From NCBI GenBank assembly GCA_964431735.1, contig CAYSLJ010000011.1, forward strand, positions 6,099-70,098: a stretch of DNA of 64,000 nucleotides. Direction: 5' to 3'. The DNA is from CALARM01 sp964431735 (lineage in GTDB: Bacteria; Vulcanimicrobiota; SpSt-956; JAKJGF01). The notes beneath the pieces were generated by a model that was not told the DNA's origin, searched no databases, and saw only the letters and a program-made list of their open reading frames with translations. The position numbers and the translations under genes were made by a program. Positions 42,461 to 52,287 of this stretch are shown piece after piece. Positions within the stretch are counted from its first letter, which is position 1, and each line of letters opens with the position of its first letter.

Positions 42461-44848
42461 ATGCCTATAATATATTGTGGTAATTGCGGGCATCAACATA
42501 GAGAGAGTACGAAATTCTGCCAGGGATGTGGCTGTGAAATAATAGCCACAGATTCAAGCGGTTCATTAATGGCAGGAGTAATGCTGGATAACCGTTATGA
42601 GATAATAGAATTGATTAAAGCAGGAGGCATGGGTGCTGTTTATAAAGCTCTTGATCACAGATTTGATAAGAAATTATGTGCCGTAAAAGAAATGCTCAGT
42701 CAGGCAGGCGGTACATCTCATGATCAGGAGTATATGATTGATCGTTTTAAAAAAGAAGCACATATGCTGAACGAATTGAGGCACCCTAACATGCCTGTAG
42801 TAAGAGATTATTTTATTCAGGCAGGACGATATTATCTTGTCATGGATTATATAGAAGGAAAAGACCTTGAAACAATTCTGGAAAAACATATAGACGATCA
42901 AAAATTACTGGGACTAAATGAAGAGAATAAAGGTCTTCCTGAGGAAAAGGTTGTTGAATGGGCAAAACAGATACTTGACGCTCTCGATTATCTTCACAGC
43001 CAGAAACTGGTATACAGGGATCTGAAACCTTCAAATATAATACTTCGAAACTCGGACCAGAGGGCAATGCTTATAGATTTCGGCATAGCAAGAACGGTAA
43101 ATCTTGAAACAATTCAGAATACAAAAACTGCTACCGGTACACCTGCCTTTGCCCCTCCCGAATTATTTGAAGGTAAACCTGAGCCGAGAACGGATATATA
43201 TTCTCTGGCTGCTACCATGCACTGTCTCCTCACGGGAGATATACCTTTTATCCCCTTTTCTTTTAAGCCTGTAAGGGAAATCAATCCGAATGTATCGGAA
43301 GAACTTGAAGAAATAGTAAAACAGGCCCTTTCACATGACGCAAAAAATCGTTTCCCTTCTGCGGGGGACATGAAAAAGGCTCTTGAAGACTATAAAAACT
43401 CCCCTGCTCATATAAAAGAAACACATAGATATAAAAAAGATGATACAGGTAAACCTCATCAGATGCAAGAAAAAACTTCAGACGAAGAGGATAGCGAATC
43501 TACTCTGATGCTTATGAAGGCTCCAACTGTACCTACAAAATCAATTCCAGATAAGACTTCGGCGGAAAAAGCTAAAGACCATGTAACTGCCTCAGAAACC
43601 ACTTCCAGAGAAAAAAAGAGTCGAAAATATTTGTTCGGCATATCTATTATCTTAGCTCTACTCATCTTATCTATAATAGCATCAGGTCTCATGAAAAACG
43701 GAAAATTCTTTAAAGAACAGGCAGAAAGAGCTTTTAAAAATAAAAATTATGAAAAAGCCAGAAACTGTTATAAGAGACTGGCACAGCTAGATCCTGACTC
43801 TGGCAAAGCAGATCCAAATACACTGAAAAATTTACTTTTCATGGCAGATAATGATCCGAACCATATGCTTGATTATTGTAATATTGCAGAACTTATGATA
43901 GATCCGAATGATCCAAATTCTCTTATTTCTCTGGGAAAAGTTACCGAAAAAAAATTCCCCGATAAAGCAAAAGGTTATTATGAAAAAGTTATAGTTATAG
44001 AACCTTCAAATAAAGATGCCTGTTTAAAACTATATAATATTTATCTGAATGAGAAGGATTATGAAACGGCTAAAGATATACTTGATAATTCTTCTATATC
44101 TAATAAAAATAAATATTATATTTCTCTTGGAAATGAATTTTTAGCCGCGCAAAAATATAAAAAAGCTGAAGAATGTTACAGAAAAATAAAAGATATTAAG
44201 AAGGAGGATAAAAAACTTGAAATTTATAAAAATCTGGGTAAATGTTATATTAACCTGAAAAATTACAAAGAAGCTATTGATACCAATAATAGTATAATTA
44301 AAATAGAGTCAGGTTATATTCAATCCTATATAGATCTCGGAATTATCTATTATGACCAGGATAAATATAAGGATGCTCTTAGTAACCTTGAAAAAGCGGT
44401 AAAGCTCAATTCATGGGATAATAAACAGGGTAAAGCTCTAATAACCCAACTGAATCTACTCGGAACAAAGTTTTTAGAAACAAAAGCTTATGAAAAATCA
44501 GAACGGGCTTTTAAAGCATCCAGAGTAATTGATAAAAAGAATACAGATGCCCGTAATGGACTTGTCAAATGTTATATGTCTTACGGAGAAAAATTATTTA
44601 ATATTCAGGAATATGAACAGGCAAAAGAAAATTTCAACAAAGTAATAGACCTTATGGGTAAAGATAATAAAGAAGCAAAGATTGCCCTGAAACATATAAA
44701 AAAGATCAATAATATTCTTTATCCTCAACCGCAGGTTAAATACTATCCGCCTAACAATAATACAGGGAACAATAATACAGGAAATGGCTCAGGTCAGACC
44801 GATCTGCCGGATGCTACTGTAGATGATCTGCCAACGGGAGATATATAG
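42461..44848 (+). CDS. Ser/Thr protein kinase with N-terminal zinc ribbon and exported TPR domain
   Basis: GGAGG fixes the start at 42461 (795 aa). Order: zinc ribbon with C6-x2-C9 and C20-x2-C23; Hanks-type kinase domain (about 45-320) with the glycine loop IKAGGMGAVYKA, catalytic Lys in CAVKEM, YRDLKPSN (HRD variant with Tyr for His), DFGIA and GTPAFAPPE. Next come an acidic linker, a membrane span (YLFGISIILALLILSIIAS), about eight extracytoplasmic TPR units and an Asn/Pro-rich tail. The kinase faces the cytoplasm and the TPRs face outside. It heads an operon with two exported TPR-ankyrin proteins, possible partners of its sensor part. Confidence 0.92.
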   Translation: MPIIYCGNCGHQHRESTKFCQGCGCEIIATDSSGSLMAGVMLDNRYEIIELIKAGGMGAVYKALDHRFDKKLCAVKEMLSQAGGTSHDQEYMIDRFKKEAHMLNELRHPNMPVVRDYFIQAGRYYLVMDYIEGKDLETILEKHIDDQKLLGLNEENKGLPEEKVVEWAKQILDALDYLHSQKLVYRDLKPSNIILRNSDQRAMLIDFGIARTVNLETIQNTKTATGTPAFAPPELFEGKPEPRTDIYSLAATMHCLLTGDIPFIPFSFKPVREINPNVSEELEEIVKQALSHDAKNRFPSAGDMKKALEDYKNSPAHIKETHRYKKDDTGKPHQMQEKTSDEEDSESTLMLMKAPTVPTKSIPDKTSAEKAKDHVTASETTSREKKSRKYLFGISIILALLILSIIASGLMKNGKFFKEQAERAFKNKNYEKARNCYKRLAQLDPDSGKADPNTLKNLLFMADNDPNHMLDYCNIAELMIDPNDPNSLISLGKVTEKKFPDKAKGYYEKVIVIEPSNKDACLKLYNIYLNEKDYETAKDILDNSSISNKNKYYISLGNEFLAAQKYKKAEECYRKIKDIKKEDKKLEIYKNLGKCYINLKNYKEAIDTNNSIIKIESGYIQSYIDLGIIYYDQDKYKDALSNLEKAVKLNSWDNKQGKALITQLNLLGTKFLETKAYEKSERAFKASRVIDKKNTDARNGLVKCYMSYGEKLFNIQEYEQAKENFNKVIDLMGKDNKEAKIALKHIKKINNILYPQPQVKYYPPNNNTGNNNTGNGSGQTDLPDATVDDLPTGDI

Positions 44849-44878
44849 GAAAAATTTAATAATCAGGAGGTTAATTTT

Positions 44879-46951
44879 ATGTCATTAAAAACTTACTCTA
44901 TCATTACAATGATTTTACTCGTTTTTTTCTTTAACATTTCTGCAGTTCTATCAGAGGAAAACGTCAGTTCTCTGAATAAAAAAGGGCTGAATGCCTATGA
45001 AACAGGCAATTACGAAGAAGCCATCAGTTATTTTGAAAAAGCACTGTCTATTGCTCCCGAACAGGCTCCTTTATGGAATAATAAAGGCCTTGCCTTATAT
45101 AAACTATTAAAATACAATGATGCACTGACATGCTTTAACGAAGCCGTAAAAAGAGACAAAAACTATGATAAGGCTTATTATAATAAAGGTATGACCCTTT
45201 ATAATATGGAAAAATATGAAGAAGCTATAAAATCTTTTGAAATGGTTTTGAAAATTAATCCAAAATATAAAAAAGCTTCAGAGAAAATAGGAGAAGCAAA
45301 AAAAGCCATCGAACATAAAAATCAAAACTATAAAGAAGCAGAAAAACTATTTGAAAAAGGGAATGATTTATATCTTGCCGGGAAATACGGAGAAGCAATC
45401 AAATGTTTCGATGAAGTTCTGAAACGTAATTCTTCCTATGAACAGGCAAAACAAAAAAGACAGGAAGCTATAAATGCCCTTTCCGCACCGTCACAGAAAA
45501 CAGAAACATTCATGGAATCATGCAGGAAAGGAAATACCTTCTATAGTATGGGAGAATATGAAAAAGCTATAGAATGGTTCGATAAATCTATAGAAGAAGA
45601 GCCTTCCAGTGGCGCTGCCTGGTTCGGGAAAGGCCTCGCAATATGCGCCATTGCTTTCAAGAATATGAATAATTATGATAATGATGGGAAAAAATATCTG
45701 GACAGGAGCATTAAAATATCTCCGGATCTGAAAGATTTTAATATTAACATTGAAAACACAGACGGATTTACACCTTTACACATGATGGCCTTTTTAAAAG
45801 GTAATAAAGACATAGCGGAATTACTTATAGAAAAAGGAGCGAATATTAATGCCAGAACAGCCCTTGGTAATACTCCTCTTGCCATTGCCATCATATGGAA
45901 AAATAAAGAAGTAGCAGATATGCTTGTAGTCCGGGGGGCTGATATGAATATTAAAAACAACGCAGGAGTTACTCCCCTGCACCATGTATTAAAGCGCCAT
46001 GACAGTTACCTTGAAATAGCAAAAATTCTGATAGAAAAGGGAGCAGATATTAATGCCATAGATAATAAGGGTAAAACTCCTTTACATTATGCCACTGAAA
46101 ATAAATTTAAAACTGAAGCAACATTACTTGTAAATAAAGGGGCAGAACTTGATCATAAAGACATAGAAGGTAAAACACCACTCATCTATGCTATATATAA
46201 TAACGACAGAACACTGGCGGAATTAATTATAAATAAAGGTGCAAACGTAAAAATTCAGGAAAATAACGGAAAAACGCCATTACATTTTGTGCTGAATGAT
46301 ATATTAAAAGGAATACCGGAATTGCTTCTGGCAAAAGGAGCAGATATAAATGCCATAGATAATGAAAAACAAACACCGCTACAATATACCATAAAAAATG
46401 GCTTACAGGAAATATCTATGGCACTTGTAACTGGAGGGGCAGATATTAAAATAAAAGACAGTGAATACAACGCAACACCTCTTCACTGGGCAGCATATAA
46501 CAATATGCCTTCTCTCGTAGAAATATTTCTGGCAAAAGGCCTGTCTGTTAATGATAAAGATATAAACGGAGAAACACCGCTTCACTGGGCAGCATATGCC
46601 AATGTCACAGATACAGGGAAATTGCTTACAGCAGGAGGGGCAGACATTACCAGTAAAAATAATGAAGGTGGAACACCTCTTCACAGGGCAGCTATAAACG
46701 GAGGTAAAGAAATCGCTTTATTACTTATTTCCAGTGGAGCCGATGTGCAGAGTAAAGACAATAACGGCAGAACTCCCCTGCATTACGTAGCATATACAGA
46801 GTCTACATCTGTAGCGGAACTACTCATATCGAAAGGAGCAGATATTAACTGTAAAGATAATAATGGTGAGACACCTCTTGATATAGCAAAAAATGCAAAT
46901 AAAACTGCAATGATTAAATTTTTCACAAAAGACGGGAGTGAAGATAAATAA
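44879..46951 (+). CDS. Exported TPR-ankyrin protein (copy 1)
   Basis: A 690-residue protein: signal peptide (IITMILLVFFFNISAVLS), about five TPR units to residue 280, then about eleven ankyrin repeats of the form GxTPLHxAxxNxxxExAxLLIxKGADINxKD to the end. TPR and ankyrin regions are both protein-binding scaffolds. The TPR part resembles the adjacent copy 2 and the 52.3-kb TPR protein. CAGGAGG precedes the ATG, 30 bases after the kinase stop. It is likely exported to the periplasm or surface together with its paralogue. Confidence 0.9.
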   Translation: MSLKTYSIITMILLVFFFNISAVLSEENVSSLNKKGLNAYETGNYEEAISYFEKALSIAPEQAPLWNNKGLALYKLLKYNDALTCFNEAVKRDKNYDKAYYNKGMTLYNMEKYEEAIKSFEMVLKINPKYKKASEKIGEAKKAIEHKNQNYKEAEKLFEKGNDLYLAGKYGEAIKCFDEVLKRNSSYEQAKQKRQEAINALSAPSQKTETFMESCRKGNTFYSMGEYEKAIEWFDKSIEEEPSSGAAWFGKGLAICAIAFKNMNNYDNDGKKYLDRSIKISPDLKDFNINIENTDGFTPLHMMAFLKGNKDIAELLIEKGANINARTALGNTPLAIAIIWKNKEVADMLVVRGADMNIKNNAGVTPLHHVLKRHDSYLEIAKILIEKGADINAIDNKGKTPLHYATENKFKTEATLLVNKGAELDHKDIEGKTPLIYAIYNNDRTLAELIINKGANVKIQENNGKTPLHFVLNDILKGIPELLLAKGADINAIDNEKQTPLQYTIKNGLQEISMALVTGGADIKIKDSEYNATPLHWAAYNNMPSLVEIFLAKGLSVNDKDINGETPLHWAAYANVTDTGKLLTAGGADITSKNNEGGTPLHRAAINGGKEIALLLISSGADVQSKDNNGRTPLHYVAYTESTSVAELLISKGADINCKDNNGETPLDIAKNANKTAMIKFFTKDGSEDK

Positions 46952-46957
46952 CCTGAT

Positions 46958-48655
46958 ATGAAGAAATTACTATGTATATTTATGTATATATTGCTGAATA
47001 TTTCTGTTGTTTTATCTCAGGAAACACTGGAAGAACTCAATAAAAAAGGTCTGGACTTATATAATAAAGGTAAATATGAAGAGGCAATTACCTGTTTCGA
47101 TAAAGCTCTAAAAATAAATAATGATGTCTATCAGGTATGGAACAACAAAGGCCTTGCATATTATAAGCTACAGAAATACAAAGAAGCTATCAAATGTTTT
47201 GAGAAAGCTTTATCTATTAATCCCGGCTATACAACAGCCTGGTATAACAAAGGTTCTGCACTTTTTATGATGAAGAATTATAACGGTGCTATTGTATGTT
47301 TCGATAAAGTTTTACAGCAGGATCCGAAACATTCGGGAGCTAAAACAAAGAAAGAACAGGCCCAGGCTGCCCTGGATACTCAGAAATCAGTAGAAGGCCT
47401 TATAAATAAAGGTACGAATTCATATAACCAGGGGAAATATGAAGAAGCTGTAAGTTATTACGATAAAGCTCTTACACTTGACCCGGGGAATGAAACGGCC
47501 CTTGTAAAAAAAGGGGATACACTGGCAAAAGAGGGAAAATATGATGAAGCAATCAAGTGTTATGATAAAGTTTTATCAGTTAATCCCAAAAACATAGAAG
47601 CCCTTTACGGAAAAGGTACTGTGTTTTTTGCACAGGGAAAATATAAAGAAGCTATTGAATATTACAATAAAATCCTTGCAATAAAACCTGATGACAGTAA
47701 TGCAAAAGCTAAAATGGCAGAGGCTGAAAAAAACCTCGCTGTCATGGAAACACCATCGGCAGAAAAACTTTTCCAGGAGGGAGAAAAATTTTTCAATCAA
47801 AAAAATCTGGATGAAGCCATAAAATGTTATGATAAAGTTTTAACAATAGAGCCAAAAAATTCAAAGGCTCTTCTAAAAAAAGGAGATATACTGGCAAAAG
47901 CCGGACAATACGATAAAGCTCTTGAATGTTATAATAAAGTAGCTGCCATAGATCCCGGTTTCCACGAAATTCAGACTAAAATACAGGAAACACAGAAAGC
48001 TCTTTCCGGTCAGAATACTACTGTATCTCCGTCTTCAGAACCATGCAGGGAATTATACATGAAAGGGAGCTCATTATATTCACAGGGAAAATTCTCTGAA
48101 GCTCTTGAATTTTACGATAAAGCACTGGATATAAATCCGGATTATGCTCCTGCTTTATTCGAAAAAGGACTTGTTCTTAATAATATGAAGAAAGGTAAGA
48201 GCAAAGAAGCAAGAGAATGTTTTGTAAAAGCTACGCTCATAGATCCTCAGGCTAAAGAACTTAATCTTAATATAAAAGATAATTTCGGAAATACACCATT
48301 ACATTTATCCATCATATCAGACAATATGAATTCCATTAAAATTCTTACACTTAAAGGGGCAGATGTAAACATAAAGAATAATGAAGGCAATACTCCTTTA
48401 CACATAACAGCAAGATTTGGCAATGTAAATATAGCAAAAATTCTTGTTAACTCAGGGGGAGATGTAAACATAAAAAACAATGACGGTCTTACTCCTTTAC
48501 ATGCAGCATCTGCAAACGGCCATTTAAAAATGGCTGAATTTCTGATTAAAAACGGTTCAGATATAAATGCTAAAAACAACAAAGGGGAAACCCCTCTCAA
48601 TGTAGCAGGTACAGGAGAAATGAGAGAACTTCTCAAAAAGGAAGCAAAAGAATAA
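46958..48655 (+). CDS. Exported TPR-ankyrin protein (copy 2)
   Basis: A 565-residue paralogue starting 6 bases after copy 1. It has a signal peptide (LLCIFMYILLNISVVLS), about nine TPR units (residues 25-425) and only about four ankyrin repeats at the C-terminus, the reverse balance to copy 1. The last repeat is partial (ETPLNVAGTGEMRELLKKE). Shared architecture and coupling suggest duplication and cooperative function. No ribosome site stronger than GGGAG, about 20 bases upstream, is seen, so it may rely on translational coupling. Confidence 0.88.
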   Translation: MKKLLCIFMYILLNISVVLSQETLEELNKKGLDLYNKGKYEEAITCFDKALKINNDVYQVWNNKGLAYYKLQKYKEAIKCFEKALSINPGYTTAWYNKGSALFMMKNYNGAIVCFDKVLQQDPKHSGAKTKKEQAQAALDTQKSVEGLINKGTNSYNQGKYEEAVSYYDKALTLDPGNETALVKKGDTLAKEGKYDEAIKCYDKVLSVNPKNIEALYGKGTVFFAQGKYKEAIEYYNKILAIKPDDSNAKAKMAEAEKNLAVMETPSAEKLFQEGEKFFNQKNLDEAIKCYDKVLTIEPKNSKALLKKGDILAKAGQYDKALECYNKVAAIDPGFHEIQTKIQETQKALSGQNTTVSPSSEPCRELYMKGSSLYSQGKFSEALEFYDKALDINPDYAPALFEKGLVLNNMKKGKSKEARECFVKATLIDPQAKELNLNIKDNFGNTPLHLSIISDNMNSIKILTLKGADVNIKNNEGNTPLHITARFGNVNIAKILVNSGGDVNIKNNDGLTPLHAASANGHLKMAEFLIKNGSDINAKNNKGETPLNVAGTGEMRELLKKEAKE

Positions 48656-48679
48656 AACGTCATATTATAATATTATCGT

Positions 48680-48860
48680 CGGAAAAGATATGATCCTGTT
48701 GCGTGGTAAACTGGTTTTGCAAACTGTTAATATTTTGCGTCTATATAATTTATAATTCTCTTTTAATACGGCATATCTTTTCCTCCAGAGCCCGGCCAGG
48801 GACAGGAGTGTATGCCATATTTTTTGGATACCCTTTTACCTGTTACAGTCCTAAGGACTG
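48680..48860. repeat. Repeat block shared with 8.9 kb and 41.8 kb
   Basis: GGAAAAGATATGATCCTGTT near 48683 and its approximate inverse CATATCTTTTCCTCCAGAGC near 48774 bracket a short AT-rich stretch. CCGGCCAGGGACAGGAG and an AT-rich tail ending CCTGTTACAGTC follow. This and element M4 occupy the whole 48656-48975 gap; no gene is seen. Confidence 0.65.
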
Positions 48861-48864
48861 CAGG

Positions 48865-48976
48865 AAAAATAACTCCGGCAAATTGTTAAAACAATCAGTA
48901 TCCTCCCGTCACGCGTTACGCGTTACGTGTCACGATACAGACTGTAAATATGATGAGGTTATTTCTTGACAACCCC
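48865..48976. mobile_element. MITE-like element with TAA target duplication (M4), abutting uvrA
   Basis: Left end GGACTGCAGGAAAAATAAC, right end (inverted) GGGGTTGTCAAGAAATAAC, flanked by TAA at 48862-48864 and 48977-48979. The core has GTCACGC, GTTACGC, GTTACGT, GTCACGA at 48908-48935. The uvrA stop codon spans the right junction. A further solitary end of the same type lies just beyond, at 48986-49004, inside uvrA. Confidence 0.8.
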
Positions 48977-51753
48977 TAAGATGTAGTTATTTCCTGACAA
49001 CTCCTAAGATATTTACCTGTGTAAGATCGTTCTTCTTTCATTATCTCCCGGGCCGTCCCTTCAGCGATAATTTCTCCTCCCATATCCCCTCCTTCCGGCC
49101 CCAGGTCTATTATATAATCTGCATTCTTTATAACTTCCATGTTATGTTCAATGAGTAAAACCGAATTACCTTCTTCTATAAGTTTTCTCATACAGAATAA
49201 CAATTTTTCAATATCTGCCAGATGTAACCCTGTAGTAGGTTCATCAAATATATAGAGAGACCCCTTTCCCCTGGCTTTAAGAAGATGGAAGGCAAGTTTC
49301 AATCTCTGTGCTTCTCCTCCTGAAAGGGTATTTGCTGGCTGTCCCAGCTGCAGATAACCAAGTCCTGTTTCCTGAAGGACTTTAAGCTTTTTTACAGGAG
49401 AACTGTGAGATAAAAAAAACTCTATACCTTCTTCTACTGTAAGATGAAGAACATCAGAAATATTTTTACCTTTATATTTTATATCCAGAATCCTTTTCTG
49501 ATAACGTTTACCGTTACATTCTTCACACATTACAAACATATCTGCCATAAACTGCATTTCCACCTCTATATAACCGTTTCCCTCGCATTTTTCACATCTT
49601 CCTCCCGATACATTAAAAGAGAAATGTCCCGGTGTTAATCCTTTTATCTTTGACTCACGGAGCTTTGCGAAAATATTTCTGATATAATCAAAAGCCTTTA
49701 TATAGGTTACAGGGTTCGACCGGGGAGTTTTACCTATGGAGGATTGATCTACCATAAGCACGTCTTCTATATTATCTGCACCTTCAAGACTATCATATCT
49801 TCCGCATGGAAGAGAAAAATCTCCTTTAGCTCTTTTTATGGCAGGAAACAGAATATCTCCTACAAGGGTACTTTTACCTGAACCGGAAACACCTGTAACA
49901 CAGACAAGCCTGTTCAGAGGTATGGTAAGGGTTATGTTTTTCAGATTATGTTCAGCCGCTCCTGTCAGTTTTATATATTTTTCAGTTGCACAGGAAGAAA
50001 ACAAATCATCTTTGCCGTAAAACGGTATTTGTCTGATTCCTCTGAGATATTCTGCAGTCAATGAGTCATTTCCATTATGGAGTAATTCATCATATGGGCC
50101 GGCAAATACTACTTTGCCTCCAAGTTTTCCCGGTCCGGGCCCCATATCCACTATATAATCACATGATTTTATTATCTGACGATCATGTTCCACTACAACT
50201 ACTGTATTCTTAAGATCTCTCAATCTTTTAAATATTCCTATAAGTCTGTCATTATCCCTTGAATGAAGACCGATACTTGGTTCATCCAGCACATAAAGGG
50301 TATTGGTAAGACCTGACCCAAGACATGTGGCAAGGGTAATCCTCTGATATTCGCCTGCAGAAAGAGTTTTTGTAAGTCTGTCCAGTGTAAGATAATCAAG
50401 ACCTGTGCTGACAAGAAATGAGAGTCTCTGCTTTATTTCTTTTAAGATAATAAGAGCTACTGAACAGTCATATTCATTTAATTTCTCCTGAAGAGAAGTA
50501 AAAAATGTTAATGATTCTGAAACAGTCAGACCTGAAATATCGCCTATATCTTTACCGTCTATTCTGACATGCAGTGCTTCTTTTCTGAGTCTTTTGCCTT
50601 TGCAGACAGGACAGGTTTTTACGCCTCTATATTTACTCAAAAAAACCCTTATGTGGAGTTTATATTTTTTTTCTTCCACCTTCTCAAAAAAACCTTCTAC
50701 TCCAGGGAATTTACCTTTCCCGTTCCATATTATGTCCTTCTGCCATGATGCCAGTTCTCTGTATGGTATATCAGTGTTTATACCGTAATTTTCCAGTATT
50801 CCTTCATATCTTCTGAAGAATTTCTTCCCTTTTTCCGTAGTCCACGGAATGACAGCTCCCTGTCTGAGGCTTTTGCCTTCATCAGGTATAACGAGAGATG
50901 TATCAAAGGTCAGAAGGTTGCCGAAACCATGACACTCATGGCAGGCGCCGAAAGGACTGTTAAAAGAAAATAACAGAGGTGACAGTTCAGGGAAATCTAT
51001 GTTACAGTACGGGCAATGGAGAGAATTACTGAATTTTAATACATCTCCTCTTTCCGTAATTATTTCTACATATCCTTTTCCTTCTTTCCATGCAGTTTCC
51101 AGCGAGTCTGCAAGTCTGCCTCTATGCTTATGAGATATTTTTACTCTATCCAGCAGTATCATGGCATATTCCCCGAATTCCGTTACTTCATCAATTTTTA
51201 CCGGGCCTCTCTCAGTCATCATCCTTATATAGCCTCTGGATTGTAAATAATTTATATGTTCTTCCCGGGACATATGGTTGACCATGCTATAAGGGAATGT
51301 TATAAAAATCTTTGTTTCTTCAGGTAAAGAGAGCAGTTCTTCAAGGATCTGTTCTGCCGTCTTTTTTTCTATTTTTCTGTTGCAGCCCGGGCAATAAGTT
51401 TTACCTGTTCTTGCAAATAAAAGGCGCAGATAATCATTTATTTCTGTGGCAGTCCCTACTGTAGAGCGGGAATTTCTGGGAGGTTCTGTCTGTTCTATTG
51501 CGATAGAAGGAAGTATGCCTGAAATAGAATCTATTTCAGGCTTATCCATTTTCTCAAGAAACTGTCTGGCATAAACGGAAAGAGATGAAATAAATCTCCT
51601 CTGACCTTCTGCAAATATTGTATCAAAAGCCAGACTGGATTTACCTGAACCGCTTACGCCTGTTATGACAATAAATTTATTTTTCGGGAGATCCAGATTT
51701 ATATTTTTTAAATTATTCTGTCTTGCTCCCCGTAAAGATATATATTGTTCCAC
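48976..51753 (-). CDS. uvrA: Excinuclease ABC subunit A
   Basis: The damage-recognition ATPase of nucleotide excision repair; it loads UvrB at lesions. Two ABC ATPase halves are present, with Walker A GVSGSGKSSL near residue 35 and GVSGSGKSTL in the second half. Signatures are TLSAGEYQRITLA and TLSGGEAQRLKLA. Zinc-module cysteines lie in HCPYCNIDF...CHECHGFG and in RCEKCEGNGYIEVE/MCEECNGKRY. After the normal-looking end SYTGKYL, the final residues RSCQEITTS are encoded by a MITE-type terminal repeat, and the stop codon lies at an insertion junction. The tail lies beyond the catalytic core, so function should be kept. Confidence 0.96.
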   Translation of the reverse strand: MEQYISLRGARQNNLKNINLDLPKNKFIVITGVSGSGKSSLAFDTIFAEGQRRFISSLSVYARQFLEKMDKPEIDSISGILPSIAIEQTEPPRNSRSTVGTATEINDYLRLLFARTGKTYCPGCNRKIEKKTAEQILEELLSLPEETKIFITFPYSMVNHMSREEHINYLQSRGYIRMMTERGPVKIDEVTEFGEYAMILLDRVKISHKHRGRLADSLETAWKEGKGYVEIITERGDVLKFSNSLHCPYCNIDFPELSPLLFSFNSPFGACHECHGFGNLLTFDTSLVIPDEGKSLRQGAVIPWTTEKGKKFFRRYEGILENYGINTDIPYRELASWQKDIIWNGKGKFPGVEGFFEKVEEKKYKLHIRVFLSKYRGVKTCPVCKGKRLRKEALHVRIDGKDIGDISGLTVSESLTFFTSLQEKLNEYDCSVALIILKEIKQRLSFLVSTGLDYLTLDRLTKTLSAGEYQRITLATCLGSGLTNTLYVLDEPSIGLHSRDNDRLIGIFKRLRDLKNTVVVVEHDRQIIKSCDYIVDMGPGPGKLGGKVVFAGPYDELLHNGNDSLTAEYLRGIRQIPFYGKDDLFSSCATEKYIKLTGAAEHNLKNITLTIPLNRLVCVTGVSGSGKSTLVGDILFPAIKRAKGDFSLPCGRYDSLEGADNIEDVLMVDQSSIGKTPRSNPVTYIKAFDYIRNIFAKLRESKIKGLTPGHFSFNVSGGRCEKCEGNGYIEVEMQFMADMFVMCEECNGKRYQKRILDIKYKGKNISDVLHLTVEEGIEFFLSHSSPVKKLKVLQETGLGYLQLGQPANTLSGGEAQRLKLAFHLLKARGKGSLYIFDEPTTGLHLADIEKLLFCMRKLIEEGNSVLLIEHNMEVIKNADYIIDLGPEGGDMGGEIIAEGTAREIMKEERSYTGKYLRSCQEITTS

Positions 51754-51757
51754 AGGC

Positions 51758-52048
51758 TTATTCTTCTAAAGCTCTATCCATATTTTCTTTAATTCTTTCT
51801 TTAAGTGCCTTTTTTCTCCGTAATTCTATCTTTTCTTCCATAGTTCTTGCCTTTGCCCTGTCTTTTTCTTCTATTAAAGCTTTTATTGCCGCCTGATCGA
51901 GCATAGTAGTATTTTCAGGTATATCAGGTACGTCTGACAGATATTCCAGAGCTTTTTCATATTTCGGTATAAGCTCTTTACTCGGAGGCGTATCGGCAAG
52001 TATACGTATTTCCTTTGTCATAAAATCTTCCCTGTCTTCATTTATCAT
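51758..52048 (-). CDS. Small charged helical protein upstream of uvrA
   Basis: A 96-residue protein rich in Lys, Arg and Glu. The middle has EYLSDVPDIPENTTMLDQAA and the C-terminal half is one long amphipathic, coiled-coil-like helix (AKARTMEEKIELRRKKALKE). An alternative start is the downstream ATG (MTKEIRIL) behind GGGAAG. It lies 4 bases upstream of uvrA on the same strand and is probably co-transcribed. The family is not recognised. A heptamer array lies 24 bases before its start. Confidence 0.6.
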   Translation of the reverse strand: MINEDREDFMTKEIRILADTPPSKELIPKYEKALEYLSDVPDIPENTTMLDQAAIKALIEEKDRAKARTMEEKIELRRKKALKERIKENMDRALEE

Positions 52049-52072
52049 TTATAAGTGTCTCTCCTTTTAATC

Positions 52073-52135
52073 GTGACGCGTGACGCGTGACGCGTGACGC
52101 GTGACGCGTAATGCGTAATGCGTAATGCGTGATGC
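52073..52135. repeat. Longest perfect GTRAYGC array: 5x GTGACGC, 3x GTAATGC, 1x GTGATGC
   Basis: Sixty-three bases, nine exact heptamers in phase. The two unit types occur in blocks, consistent with local duplication of units. It lies between the divergent genes at 51758-52048 and 52288-53040; the rest of that gap (to 52287) is AT-rich with no feature seen. Confidence 0.92.
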
Positions 52136-52287
52136 GAACCGAAGAATAATTACACAAACTATAAATATTATAGATGAACTTTAATGTAAACTCAAGTTTT
52201 TATGAATATTTTTAAAGGATAATTTATATAAAAAAAAGAATTTATAATTTAATTGAAAATACTATCCCACAAAAAGGAGTTAATAAA

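Noticed and set aside
48703..48969. Plus-strand frame of 88 codons downstream of the TPR-ankyrin gene
   Set aside because: It is made of the same repeat blocks as 8.9 kb plus the MITE at 48865; no conserved protein is indicated.
52073..52135. CRISPR-like array
   Set aside because: The repeat unit is 7 bases with no spacers, and no cas gene is present.
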